Shown: piece after piece, positions 1 through 8,028 of the stretch | How the letters are laid out: each line of letters opens with the position of its first letter | Position numbering within the stretch: the first letter of the stretch is position 1 | Assembly: GCA_020051175.1 (NCBI GenBank) | Contig: JAGVJJ010000065.1 | Coordinates: 1-64,000, forward strand | Direction of reading: 5' to 3' | DNA length: 64,000 nt | From: Bacteroidia bacterium | GTDB taxonomy: Bacteria; Bacteroidota; Bacteroidia; 2-12-FULL-35-15 | Notes under the pieces: model-generated | The model's database searches: none | The model's input: the letters and a program-made list of their open reading frames with translations, nothing else | Told to the model about the DNA's origin: nothing | Translations under genes and position numbers: made by a program

Positions 1-5
1 GTTTA

Positions 6-77
6 TCTACAAAGATTACGCGGCTCTGCCGCTACTTTGCTACTTAAAAAGCGGCAGAGCCGCGTAATCTTTGTAGA
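6..77. repeat. 27-bp perfect inverted repeat (REP-like hairpin) with satellite hairpin
   Basis: Arms at 6-32 and 51-77 are perfect reverse complements (CTACAAAGATTACGCGG...) around an 18-base loop. A second small hairpin, GGTGC-AGA-GCACC, lies at 104-116, and a GCTTGTCGAAGAC word at about 198-210 recurs in variant form near 59830. No gene is visible in 1-281. The left arm is G+C rich in an AT-rich setting, which fits a mobile REP-like intergenic element or a strong bidirectional terminator for a gene left of the window. No T-tract follows directly, so I favour an intergenic repeat. Confidence 0.6.
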
Positions 78-281
78 ACAGGTATGAGCATATAAATTCT
101 ATAGGTGCAGAGCACCGAAATATTAATGAGTATATTTTTACATTTTTTGTACTGACAAATAATTGGAAATAAGCAAATTAAAAATGTGTCATTCGCAGCT
201 TGTCGAAGACATGGGGTAGGTGTTATATTTAAGTAACAGTTTAAAGAAATTTTGTTATTCGTTAGATTCGCATTCGTAGCA

Positions 282-587
282 ATGATAAAAGATTTTGATT
301 TTGATAAATTCTGGATAGGTACCCTTGCGGGGCTTGTGGCACCTTTGTTTTCATTTTCAATGTATTATCTGATCAACTACCGGGGTATGCCATGGTGGCG
401 TTTTATTGCGCATCTTCGTTTGGCCGATACATATACATCTATCGTTACGCTTTGTTTGTTGTCGAACCTGGCGATGTTTTACCTGTTTATCTGGAGAAAG
501 AAATACCAGGGCGCACGTGGAGTGCTTGGGGTTACTTTTATTTGGGCGGGATTTATCATGTACTTAAAATTTTTCACCCAGGAATGA
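282..587 (+). CDS. small membrane protein upstream of lpxB
   Basis: A 101-residue protein with three predicted membrane segments (about residues 10-30, 44-63 and 76-96) separated by short charged loops. I start it at ATG 282 rather than the upstream TTG at 252 because the extra ten residues look untranslated. Its last codons overlap the lpxB start in an ATGA junction, so the two are very likely co-translated. I do not recognise a named family; the place next to lpxB suggests an envelope role, which is only inference. Confidence 0.7.
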   Translation: MIKDFDFDKFWIGTLAGLVAPLFSFSMYYLINYRGMPWWRFIAHLRLADTYTSIVTLCLLSNLAMFYLFIWRKKYQGARGVLGVTFIWAGFIMYLKFFTQE

Positions 588-1681
588 AGTATTACATCAT
601 AGCAGGCGAAGCTTCGGGTGATTTACATGCATCCAATTTAATGAAGGAACTAAAAGTGCTGGATACCAAGGCACAGTTCCGCTGTTGGGGCGGTGATTTG
701 ATGAAGGCCCAGGGCGCAGAGCTGGTAAAGCATTACCGCGATCTTGCCTTTATGGGCTTTACGGAGGTGTTGATGAACATCCGCACTATTTTAAAAAACA
801 TTGATTTTTGTAAAAAAGATATAACCGGATACCAACCCGATGTATTGATATTAGTGGATTATCCGGGTTTTAACCTGCGTATTGCGGAGTTTGCGAAGGC
901 TGCAGGAATCAAAGTATTCTATTACATTTCTCCGCAAATATGGGCCTGGAAACAATCGCGGGTACATAAGATCAAACGTGTGGTGGATAGAATGTTTGTA
1001 ATACTTCCTTTTGAAAAAGAATTTTACCAGCGCTTTGATTATAAGGTCGATTTTGTCGGGCATCCTTTGCTGGATGCCATTGCCAATTCGCCCGAATATT
1101 CGGCTAAGCTGGATGTTGCTACTACTAAGCCAATTATCGCTTTATTGCCTGGCAGCCGCAAACAGGAGATTGCTACTGTATTGCCTTTAATGCTTGCTTT
1201 GCAGGATCAGTATCCTGCTTACGAGTTTGTAATTGCCGGGGCTCCTTCACAAACTCCTGAATATTATCAGTCCTTTATTAAAGGACAAAACATAAAGATT
1301 GTGTTCGGGCAAACATACCAGTTATTACAAAAAGCGGAAGCCGCCTTAGTTACTTCCGGTACAGCTACCCTGGAAACAGCTTTGTTTGGTGTTCCGGAAG
1401 TGGTGTGTTATAAAGCAGGTGGAATATCCTATACCATTGCAAAGCAGCTGATAAAAGTAAAATACATTTCACTCGTGAACCTGATTATGGATAAGGAAAT
1501 AGTGAAGGAGCTGATACAGCATGAGTTGAATGAAAGTAACCTGAAAGCAGAGTTGGATAAATTATTGAACCCTGTTACACGAAATAAAATAATGCAGGAT
1601 TATACGGAGTTGAAGCAAAAGCTAGGAGGTGCAGGAGCCTCCGCAAAAGCTGCAACTTTAATGATTGACTATTTGAAATGA
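584..1681 (+). CDS. lpxB: lipid-A-disaccharide synthase LpxB
   Basis: Glycosyltransferase family 19 enzyme that joins UDP-2,3-diacylglucosamine and lipid X into the lipid A disaccharide at the inner face of the cytoplasmic membrane. The 365-residue protein begins with the family signature YYIIAGEASGDLHASNLM and contains GGDLM, FMGFTEVL, YYISPQIWAWKQSR, FVGHPLLD, LLPGSRKQEI and a C-terminal TSGTATLETAL motif, all typical of LpxB. The start at 584 is set by the signature and by the ATGA overlap with the upstream gene; a longer open frame to 392 is a shadow of that gene. It ends in another ATGA overlap with the next gene. Confidence 0.97.
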   Translation: MKYYIIAGEASGDLHASNLMKELKVLDTKAQFRCWGGDLMKAQGAELVKHYRDLAFMGFTEVLMNIRTILKNIDFCKKDITGYQPDVLILVDYPGFNLRIAEFAKAAGIKVFYYISPQIWAWKQSRVHKIKRVVDRMFVILPFEKEFYQRFDYKVDFVGHPLLDAIANSPEYSAKLDVATTKPIIALLPGSRKQEIATVLPLMLALQDQYPAYEFVIAGAPSQTPEYYQSFIKGQNIKIVFGQTYQLLQKAEAALVTSGTATLETALFGVPEVVCYKAGGISYTIAKQLIKVKYISLVNLIMDKEIVKELIQHELNESNLKAELDKLLNPVTRNKIMQDYTELKQKLGGAGASAKAATLMIDYLK

Positions 1682-2841
1682 AGAAGTTTAGCTTACTGTT
1701 TGGTTTTGTTATTTTATTTGCAATTCATTCAAATGCCAATATTGTAAATGTGCGTATACTCACGACAAAAGTGATTCGTTCATTTATATTTTCTCCTTTG
1801 GGAGGTAATTACGCTATCTATGGAGACGGAGTACTGCTTTCCGACTTTGATCCAACCGGTATCTTCCAGATGACCCTGGAGGGTAATGCCATACGCCTGA
1901 AAACGTTTGAAAAAGACCTGGGCCGGTTTTATAATATTAAAATGATTTCAAGGGAGCCCGAAGCTTCTTTTAAAATTAAATCCATCAATCCTCAAAGTAA
2001 AGTACGTACTTATGATGGTAACGTGGAAGTGAAACTGCATACCGATAACCTGCAATTGCTTCTGGTCAATTCCGTTGATCTTGAAGACTACATTGCCGGT
2101 GTGGTTGAATCAGAGGGTGGGAGAGGAAGCAACCTTGAATATTATAAGATACAAGCTATTCTTTGCAGAACCTATTTGCTGGCTCATCTCAACCGCCATA
2201 TACAGGAGGGTTTTGAAATATGTGATGATGTACATTGCCAGGCCTATGCCAGCAAAGCTTCTGAAGATGATATTATACAAGCGGTACTTGCAACAAAAGG
2301 ACAGGTGGTAGTTGATAACAACCTGAACCTGATTACTGCTGCCTTCCATTCTAATTGTGGTGGCGAAACTTGTAATTCGGAGGATGTATGGGCTATTTCC
2401 AAAAGTTATCTGAAATCTGTAAAGGATACATTTTGTACTTCACAATCGCAGGCACACTGGCAGCGCGATATTTCTTTGGAGGACTGGAAATCCTATTTGC
2501 AGCTGAAACAAAATAATTCAAAAGGTAAAACTCCGCCTATGATTACTTCATTTAACCAAGCCTATGGCAGGGCAGTTTATTTGGAAGACAAAGGGCTTAA
2601 AATTCCTTTGAAAAACATACGGAATGATTTTAAATTAAAATCTACTTTTTTCTCCATAGAACAAATTGGTGATTCCATTAAATTCAAAGGACGTGGTTAC
2701 GGCCATGGCGTAGGACTTTGCCAGGAAGGTGCTATGGAAATGGCGCGACAAAAATATTCTTATGAGTATATATTGCACTACTATTACAAAGACGTGAGCC
2801 TGGTGGATGTATCTGCTTTGAGCTATTTCAGGCAGGAATAG
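1678..2841 (+). CDS. SpoIID/LytB-domain protein, exported
   Basis: 387 residues with an N-terminal signal peptide (about 1-20). The middle holds a SpoIID/LytB domain: LLVNSVDLEDYIAGVV followed by ESEGG, the QAILCRTYLLAHL segment, DDVHCQAY, and AAFHSNCGG with GYGHGVGLCQEGA near the end. Members of this family are lytic transglycosylases or cell-wall amidase enhancers acting on denuded glycan strands. Here it is translationally coupled to lpxB, so envelope synthesis and wall trimming genes are transcribed together. The Glu in the VVESEGG stretch corresponds to the SpoIID catalytic Glu (family knowledge). Substrate in this organism is unknown. Confidence 0.85.
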   Translation: MKKFSLLFGFVILFAIHSNANIVNVRILTTKVIRSFIFSPLGGNYAIYGDGVLLSDFDPTGIFQMTLEGNAIRLKTFEKDLGRFYNIKMISREPEASFKIKSINPQSKVRTYDGNVEVKLHTDNLQLLLVNSVDLEDYIAGVVESEGGRGSNLEYYKIQAILCRTYLLAHLNRHIQEGFEICDDVHCQAYASKASEDDIIQAVLATKGQVVVDNNLNLITAAFHSNCGGETCNSEDVWAISKSYLKSVKDTFCTSQSQAHWQRDISLEDWKSYLQLKQNNSKGKTPPMITSFNQAYGRAVYLEDKGLKIPLKNIRNDFKLKSTFFSIEQIGDSIKFKGRGYGHGVGLCQEGAMEMARQKYSYEYILHYYYKDVSLVDVSALSYFRQE

Positions 2842-2857
2842 CAAACGGTGTGGTGGG

Positions 2858-4105
2858 TTACGAATGTGCAATCAATCCGGCCTTTTCTCTTCTGCTATAA
2901 TCTTTTAGCAGCAAAATGTACATCAATACACCAATAACATACATTCCGGCTGTTATCCAGAAAATGTTTACATATTCCACTTCCAGGTGCCTTAGGATGC
3001 CGAACCCAATGGCACTGAAATAGTAAGACCCGGACCATATTGCAGACGTCAGGCCGCTTGCCATCTCACGGTTGCGCTCACCTACATATTTCATTGTAAT
3101 TTCTGATGTCATTGGCACTGCCATGCTCATCAGGGGCTGACGTAAAATGTAAAATGCGGCTGCAATAATTACCGAAACGTAAACAAAGCTGTAATATTGA
3201 GTAGTAGCCATAATCAGCAAGGCCACTATGGCTATCATTTGTGTAGTGGGAACAGCTTTTTGGTAGCCATAATTTTCCTTTATTTTCGGTACATATATGG
3301 CACTTACGGTTACAAGCACAGCTGTAAGGAAATTAAGAAAGGAGAACATAGCCGTGCTCATGTGGTGCACACTGTTAAAGAAAAGGCTCATGAAGGGAAT
3401 AGTAAAGCCCGCTCCAATCGCAATAATGGTTGTTGGAATGAGTGCCCGCAGGATAATGGCCCAGTCATACTCTCTTAAGTTGCTTCTTTTTTCAGTAATA
3501 ACTGGTATATATTCGTTTCTGTTTACTTTAAATACAAAATAAATAGCCGAAAAGCTCAGAATGGTAATGATAAATAATAGGTTGCGTTCACTGAAAATAA
3601 CCGGGTCAATGCTGTTGAAAATAGCAATCAGTAAACCGCCTGCAATGCTTGCAATGCTCCAGGTAGCAAAGTTTAGTGAAATGGCAAGTGTAAGCTGACC
3701 GCTACGCGCATTGCGCATGATATAAGGTAGAATTGGTATCTGTACAAAAGTGTAACAGGTGCCCCATAGTAAATGGGAAATTACCAGAAGAGAGGTAATG
3801 TGATAATTTACACTAATAAGAATAAGCAGTGCAAACAGAGGCACACCAATAGCTGAAATGTAAAACATTGGCAGGATTTTTCTTCCCTTTATATAAATAC
3901 CTAAAAATAAAGCAAGTGCCAGCATGCCCATATATCTGTAGGATGTAAAGTGGGCATATTCTGCATCCGTATATTGTTCAGCCTTCATATATAAAGGCAG
4001 GATTGCGATGAAAGATACATTGATGAGCTGTATGAAAAACTCAACAATAGTCACATTGAGCATCGAACGCTCCAGTTTTGTATATTCCTTTATAATTGAA
4101 AGCAT
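2858..4105 (-). CDS. major facilitator superfamily transporter
   Basis: 415-residue integral membrane protein with about twelve hydrophobic segments arranged as two six-helix halves, split by a charged loop near residues 200-220 (NRNEYIPVITEKRSNLREYD). The overall pattern is that of an MFS permease. No substrate-diagnostic motif is visible. It points toward the SpoIID-like gene and ends 16 bases from it, so the two are convergent and may share a termination region. It starts at ATG 4105, and no other gene is coupled to it. Confidence 0.8.
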   Translation of the reverse strand: MLSIIKEYTKLERSMLNVTIVEFFIQLINVSFIAILPLYMKAEQYTDAEYAHFTSYRYMGMLALALFLGIYIKGRKILPMFYISAIGVPLFALLILISVNYHITSLLVISHLLWGTCYTFVQIPILPYIMRNARSGQLTLAISLNFATWSIASIAGGLLIAIFNSIDPVIFSERNLLFIITILSFSAIYFVFKVNRNEYIPVITEKRSNLREYDWAIILRALIPTTIIAIGAGFTIPFMSLFFNSVHHMSTAMFSFLNFLTAVLVTVSAIYVPKIKENYGYQKAVPTTQMIAIVALLIMATTQYYSFVYVSVIIAAAFYILRQPLMSMAVPMTSEITMKYVGERNREMASGLTSAIWSGSYYFSAIGFGILRHLEVEYVNIFWITAGMYVIGVLMYILLLKDYSRREKAGLIAHS

Positions 4106-4189
4106 AATTCAGCAACAAAAATACGAGAATAAAAGCTTGAAAATTCAATGCCAGAAGGGAAAGCTTGTTTGAAGAAATGAATTGAGGTT

Positions 4190-4804
4190 TCAGGCCCTGC
4201 GATAAAATACTTCAGTGGTAGAACGGTTATTGCCGGCTATTACTTTCGTATGAGCGCAGCAGATGTGGTTAATAGAATCAGCTGCATCTTCTGTAAAACC
4301 GCTTCTTGGGTATGCACAAAAAAGACAAAATGCTTCGGTTTCACAGAATTTGTTCCATAGGTGCTCTAATTGCACTGTTGCCTTTGTATGGCCCTGATTC
4401 CAGAGTATGGATACCATTTCACCGTAAGCTCTTACTTTTCGGTTATCACCTCTGGCTTTATTAATAAGGTCTTTTACTACTTTTTGAAACAGTACCTCAT
4501 CTGGCCATCCGTTCACCATGAACTTTGCAAGAGTATCTTCTGCGCTTAATGGAAAAAAAAACGATGTAGCTTGCAAATAATCAATATTGTACCCCAGCAT
4601 TCGCAGCCGTTTGTTTAATGAAAATAAATGCGCATCTGTGGCAATAAGTATAACGCTATCACCAGCCTGAAAGCCGCTGCTAACAAAACCTTCTAGTGAG
4701 TCAATAACAATATCGTCCGATTCATAAATCTGGACCAGATGATCACATGGAGCTATTTCTCCCCAAAAAACGTTTGTCTTGCATTTTTGCCATGTGTTTA
4801 TCAT
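4190..4804 (-). CDS. MEDS-domain (DcmR-type sensory) protein
   Basis: 204 residues matching the MEDS sensory domain: HLVQIYESDD, GFVSSGFQAGDSVILIATDAH, the AEDTLAKFMVNGWPDEVLF segment, VRAYGEMVSILWNQG and LCAYPRSGF. In known proteins this domain senses small molecules or redox state and sits next to kinases or DNA-binding domains. Here it stands alone with no output domain, so it would have to signal by protein contact. A Bacteroidota -7 box, TACCTTTG, is on its strand at 4828-4835, 24 bases before the start. The C-terminal tail has two adjacent cysteines (HICCAHTK) that could matter for redox sensing, which is speculation. Confidence 0.8.
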   Translation of the reverse strand: MINTWQKCKTNVFWGEIAPCDHLVQIYESDDIVIDSLEGFVSSGFQAGDSVILIATDAHLFSLNKRLRMLGYNIDYLQATSFFFPLSAEDTLAKFMVNGWPDEVLFQKVVKDLINKARGDNRKVRAYGEMVSILWNQGHTKATVQLEHLWNKFCETEAFCLFCAYPRSGFTEDAADSINHICCAHTKVIAGNNRSTTEVFYRRA

Positions 4805-5028
4805 AATTGAAAATTAATTTTGCTGGACAAAGGTAGGCACGAAAAAAAATAATGCTACCTGTTAATGGCTACAATCCCCGAATTTTGTAACAATTGGCCA
4901 GTATTTTGTAAATTATATGTTGAGACATATAAAATATTGGGTGAGAGGTGGGTTCCCGCTTCAATTGCATGGCATCAAAAAAATTTATCTCACTTTTAAA
5001 ATTCGAGCTCTTGGAAATTGTAAATGGT

Positions 5029-6909
5029 TTAGCTTTTTCCTGTGGTCCAAAGGTTGAACAGCTTTTCCTGTTCAACGGTTTTGTCCCTTGCTATTTCAAG
5101 AAAATTTTTAATTGTACCATTTTCAAACTTTGCAGGGAAAGTAAGTGTTGTTTCTTTTCCTTTGCGTATAACAGTAAGTGTTACAGTTTCACCATCTTTT
5201 ACATAATCTCCGTCCGCATTTTTGAAACACTTCAAAACGGCATCCTGCTCTACCTTATCTCCTGCCATAAAACCCGCAGGGTTATTTTTTTCAGCTTTTT
5301 TAATTGTTATTCTGTTATTTATAACAATACCAGTATTTGCCACTACACCATTCTGTTTCGATAGGAGATCGATGGGTACAATTCCCTTTTTTTCTTTTTG
5401 ATAAGTAATCCCTACGGTTTTGAAACCACCTTCAATATCCAGGGGTGTTTTTCCGGTAACATATTTGTCAAAAAACAATTGAAGGTCGGGATGTACAAGC
5501 TTTACAAACACCGGTATTATCTCATTTTCTTCAAATGATTTGTTTTTTCCATATAGGGCCGTAAGTTCAAAAATAACACTCTTTAAATTTTTCTGACCGT
5601 TAGTAAGTTTCATTATTTCAAAATCAAGCAGCATTGCCATTATTGCCCCGCGCTGATACACTTGGTTGTATAGGTCTGAATAAGGTTTGGTAAAAACCTT
5701 TTCACTCATTAAGGTAAAAGGAATGGAGTCAGGATAGGTATATGAATTCACTATTTTGGTTTTCAATTCACTGATGGTATTATCAATGGTAGAAAGCTTT
5801 CCCTGCATGGCAATTAAAGTTGAAAAGTATTCCGTAACGCCTTCGTACAGCCACAGGTGTTTCGACATCTTTGGATTTACATAATCAAAATTTCCAATAA
5901 GCACACTGTGCAGACTTAATGGTGCATAAATGTGCATAAATTCATGAATTGCGGTACTGGATACCATTCCACGGTAGGAGTTGAATCCAAAGTCAGGCAG
6001 ATAATATGAAGATGAGTTCCCATGCTCGAGGGCACCAAATCCCCTGTTGCCCATCTTTCTTATTAGTTTGGGGTATTGATAGAGACGTATGTTGCCACTT
6101 AGAATTATTTTTCCTACATCTTTTAAATCAACAATATAATTTAAAAAGGTATAGTTCGAAATGGGAAGTGTACCACCTACAAAGCTTTCTATCGCATGCA
6201 TACTGGAGTCAAGCTCTGAGGTAATATAGGAGCCTGCAGAAGCGTCTTCTTTGTAGTAAGTGGCTACTGTAACCTCCGCATTTGCCACTTTTATAACGTT
6301 TTCTTTTTGCGTTGTGAATAATATTGGGTTGTCAATCAATGTATGATAATTCTCCGCGGAAAAAATTTGTGAATCATTCTTTTTGCTTGTACAGGGAAGC
6401 GATGTGAACCCATTTAATCCCGCAGGTTTAATAAACTCTAGGGAAAGAGGGAGCTGCAATTTGTTATCAAAGAATCCGAACAGCCCGCCATTATTAATAA
6501 AAAAATATTCTCCCTTTTCAAAGCCCGTGCCTGCAGGTTCGAATATTTTGTTTTTCTTTTCTTTTGAATCCCAGGAGTCCCTTACTTTATAGGTAATTGT
6601 TCTTAAACCTTTGGCGGGGAATATTTTGAATGTGTTTGCACCGGATTTCTTTACATTCAGTTGTTTCTGATTTGCATCCAACGCTTGGAAGTCAGAAATG
6701 TAGGTGCCATAGTTGAGGATTGCGTATGTGCCCGGAACAGTCATCGGAAAGTTGAAATAGGCTGTATCTTTTTCTGTTGCCGGACAAGCCAGTTCAATGG
6801 CAATTTTATCCTTTTTGCATTGTTCAAGATTAATTTTGTAGCTGTAATTTTGTTGGGCATATTGATAATTGGCCAGCATTAATAAAAGTAACAATGGTAA
6901 TTTTTTCAT
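5029..6909 (-). CDS. M61 family metallopeptidase with degenerate PDZ tail
   Basis: 626 residues with a signal peptide (about 1-18). The N-terminal beta domain leads into GALEHGNSS (about 293) and the zinc motif HEFMH (322-326) with the third ligand in LWLYEGVTEYF (Glu356). This is the gluzincin layout of M61 glycyl aminopeptidases, although the usual NxKR segment after HEXXH is changed to IYAPLSLHS. The C-terminal about 110 residues, with FMAGDKVEQDAVLK and an ETVTLTVIRKGKE strand pair, look like a PDZ domain. It probably trims peptides outside the cytoplasmic membrane. It follows the propeller lipoprotein gene by 81 bases on the same strand. Confidence 0.85.
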   Translation of the reverse strand: MKKLPLLLLLMLANYQYAQQNYSYKINLEQCKKDKIAIELACPATEKDTAYFNFPMTVPGTYAILNYGTYISDFQALDANQKQLNVKKSGANTFKIFPAKGLRTITYKVRDSWDSKEKKNKIFEPAGTGFEKGEYFFINNGGLFGFFDNKLQLPLSLEFIKPAGLNGFTSLPCTSKKNDSQIFSAENYHTLIDNPILFTTQKENVIKVANAEVTVATYYKEDASAGSYITSELDSSMHAIESFVGGTLPISNYTFLNYIVDLKDVGKIILSGNIRLYQYPKLIRKMGNRGFGALEHGNSSSYYLPDFGFNSYRGMVSSTAIHEFMHIYAPLSLHSVLIGNFDYVNPKMSKHLWLYEGVTEYFSTLIAMQGKLSTIDNTISELKTKIVNSYTYPDSIPFTLMSEKVFTKPYSDLYNQVYQRGAIMAMLLDFEIMKLTNGQKNLKSVIFELTALYGKNKSFEENEIIPVFVKLVHPDLQLFFDKYVTGKTPLDIEGGFKTVGITYQKEKKGIVPIDLLSKQNGVVANTGIVINNRITIKKAEKNNPAGFMAGDKVEQDAVLKCFKNADGDYVKDGETVTLTVIRKGKETTLTFPAKFENGTIKNFLEIARDKTVEQEKLFNLWTTGKS

Positions 6910-6990
6910 AATTTTTTTAATGTTTAAATTTCCCCTTTTAACTCATGAACCAATGCCGAAGCCGATAAGAGGTCTAAGCTTTTATAATCT

Positions 6991-8010
6991 TTACTTTACA
7001 TCTTCCGCATCACACTTTAGCAAAAATGGTTCAAAGACCTGCGAAATGTACATTTTGCCTTTATACATCAATGCCGTGGAACCACCGCAAATGGCAGAAC
7101 CATCGTTTGTATATACAGCACTGCTTTTGCCTGATAAGAGGTTTACCTTATAAACAACGGTTGGCGAAATGTTTTTGGCATCCTTATAATGTTTTATGTA
7201 TGCCAGCTGACGAAGGTGAGCAGTAACAAGTATTTCATTGCTGTTAACAAAAGTAATATTATCCAGTCCTTTCAGCCGTGCAATAGTTCTTTTTGTAAAC
7301 TTATTTTTATCAGTTTTGGAAGGTTCTATGATATACACCCTGTTGCTGCGTACGGTTGAGAATACAGCATATTCTGCAGGGCATTTATTTACGGCAACAC
7401 CATTAGCGTAGGAAACTTTTTTAGCTGCAATGTCCCATTGTTTTGAGTCCGGATTATAATGGATAACGTTGGAACGTTTTAGTTTCAGGAGCTGCTCGGT
7501 TGCATTTCCGCGTTTACCGGCATCATTTGTCACAAATAATTCTCCTGTGCAGCTTGCTGTTACATCATTTGGAGAAACCAATAAGGGGCTATCCATTTTT
7601 TCTTTAAATACAAGGCGATCTGCCAATACAGTATAAACAATAATAGAATGTTCATTTTGTAATTCGTTATGCGACACGCAATACAGCAAAAGTTCACCTT
7701 TCGTATTTTTCACCAGGTCAATGCCGTGTGGCCTGAATACCATGCCTGCAGGCTCATTGCTGCGTTTCATAATTTTATAGGTGTCATCGTTCAGGTTAAC
7801 CTCGCATATTTCATTGAATTCCGGCAATCCTTTTCGTCTTTGAAGGCAGGATGCCAGCAACCGTGGGTAACTGGTACTTGTAGTGTCCAGTACAATATCT
7901 TCGGGGCCAGGGCCAACAGGGATTCGTACACTGTTTCGTTCTTGAGCGGATGGGATGATGGTACAGGAGGCCAGTGAAAAGGCTAATAGAACAGGTATTA
8001 TAAATTTCAT
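6991..8010 (-). CDS. paraoxonase/SMP-30-like beta-propeller lipoprotein
   Basis: 339 residues with a lipoprotein signal (FSLASC, Cys16) and a beta-propeller body. Segments GPEDIVLD, FRPHGIDLV, LVSPNDVTASCTGELFVTND, VSYANGVAVN and NITFVNSNEILVTAH recall arylesterase/paraoxonase and gluconolactonase propellers, in which the His of the PHGI segment and the Asn of SPND lie near a bound calcium. It may therefore be a hydrolase of lactones or esters anchored in the outer membrane or periplasm, but the substrate cannot be told from sequence. It starts 18 bases after the arginine-deiminase-like gene, so both are likely one transcription unit. Confidence 0.7.
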   Translation of the reverse strand: MKFIIPVLLAFSLASCTIIPSAQERNSVRIPVGPGPEDIVLDTTSTSYPRLLASCLQRRKGLPEFNEICEVNLNDDTYKIMKRSNEPAGMVFRPHGIDLVKNTKGELLLYCVSHNELQNEHSIIVYTVLADRLVFKEKMDSPLLVSPNDVTASCTGELFVTNDAGKRGNATEQLLKLKRSNVIHYNPDSKQWDIAAKKVSYANGVAVNKCPAEYAVFSTVRSNRVYIIEPSKTDKNKFTKRTIARLKGLDNITFVNSNEILVTAHLRQLAYIKHYKDAKNISPTVVYKVNLLSGKSSAVYTNDGSAICGGSTALMYKGKMYISQVFEPFLLKCDAEDVK

Positions 8011-8028
8011 AAAAAATAAAAAGGTATG

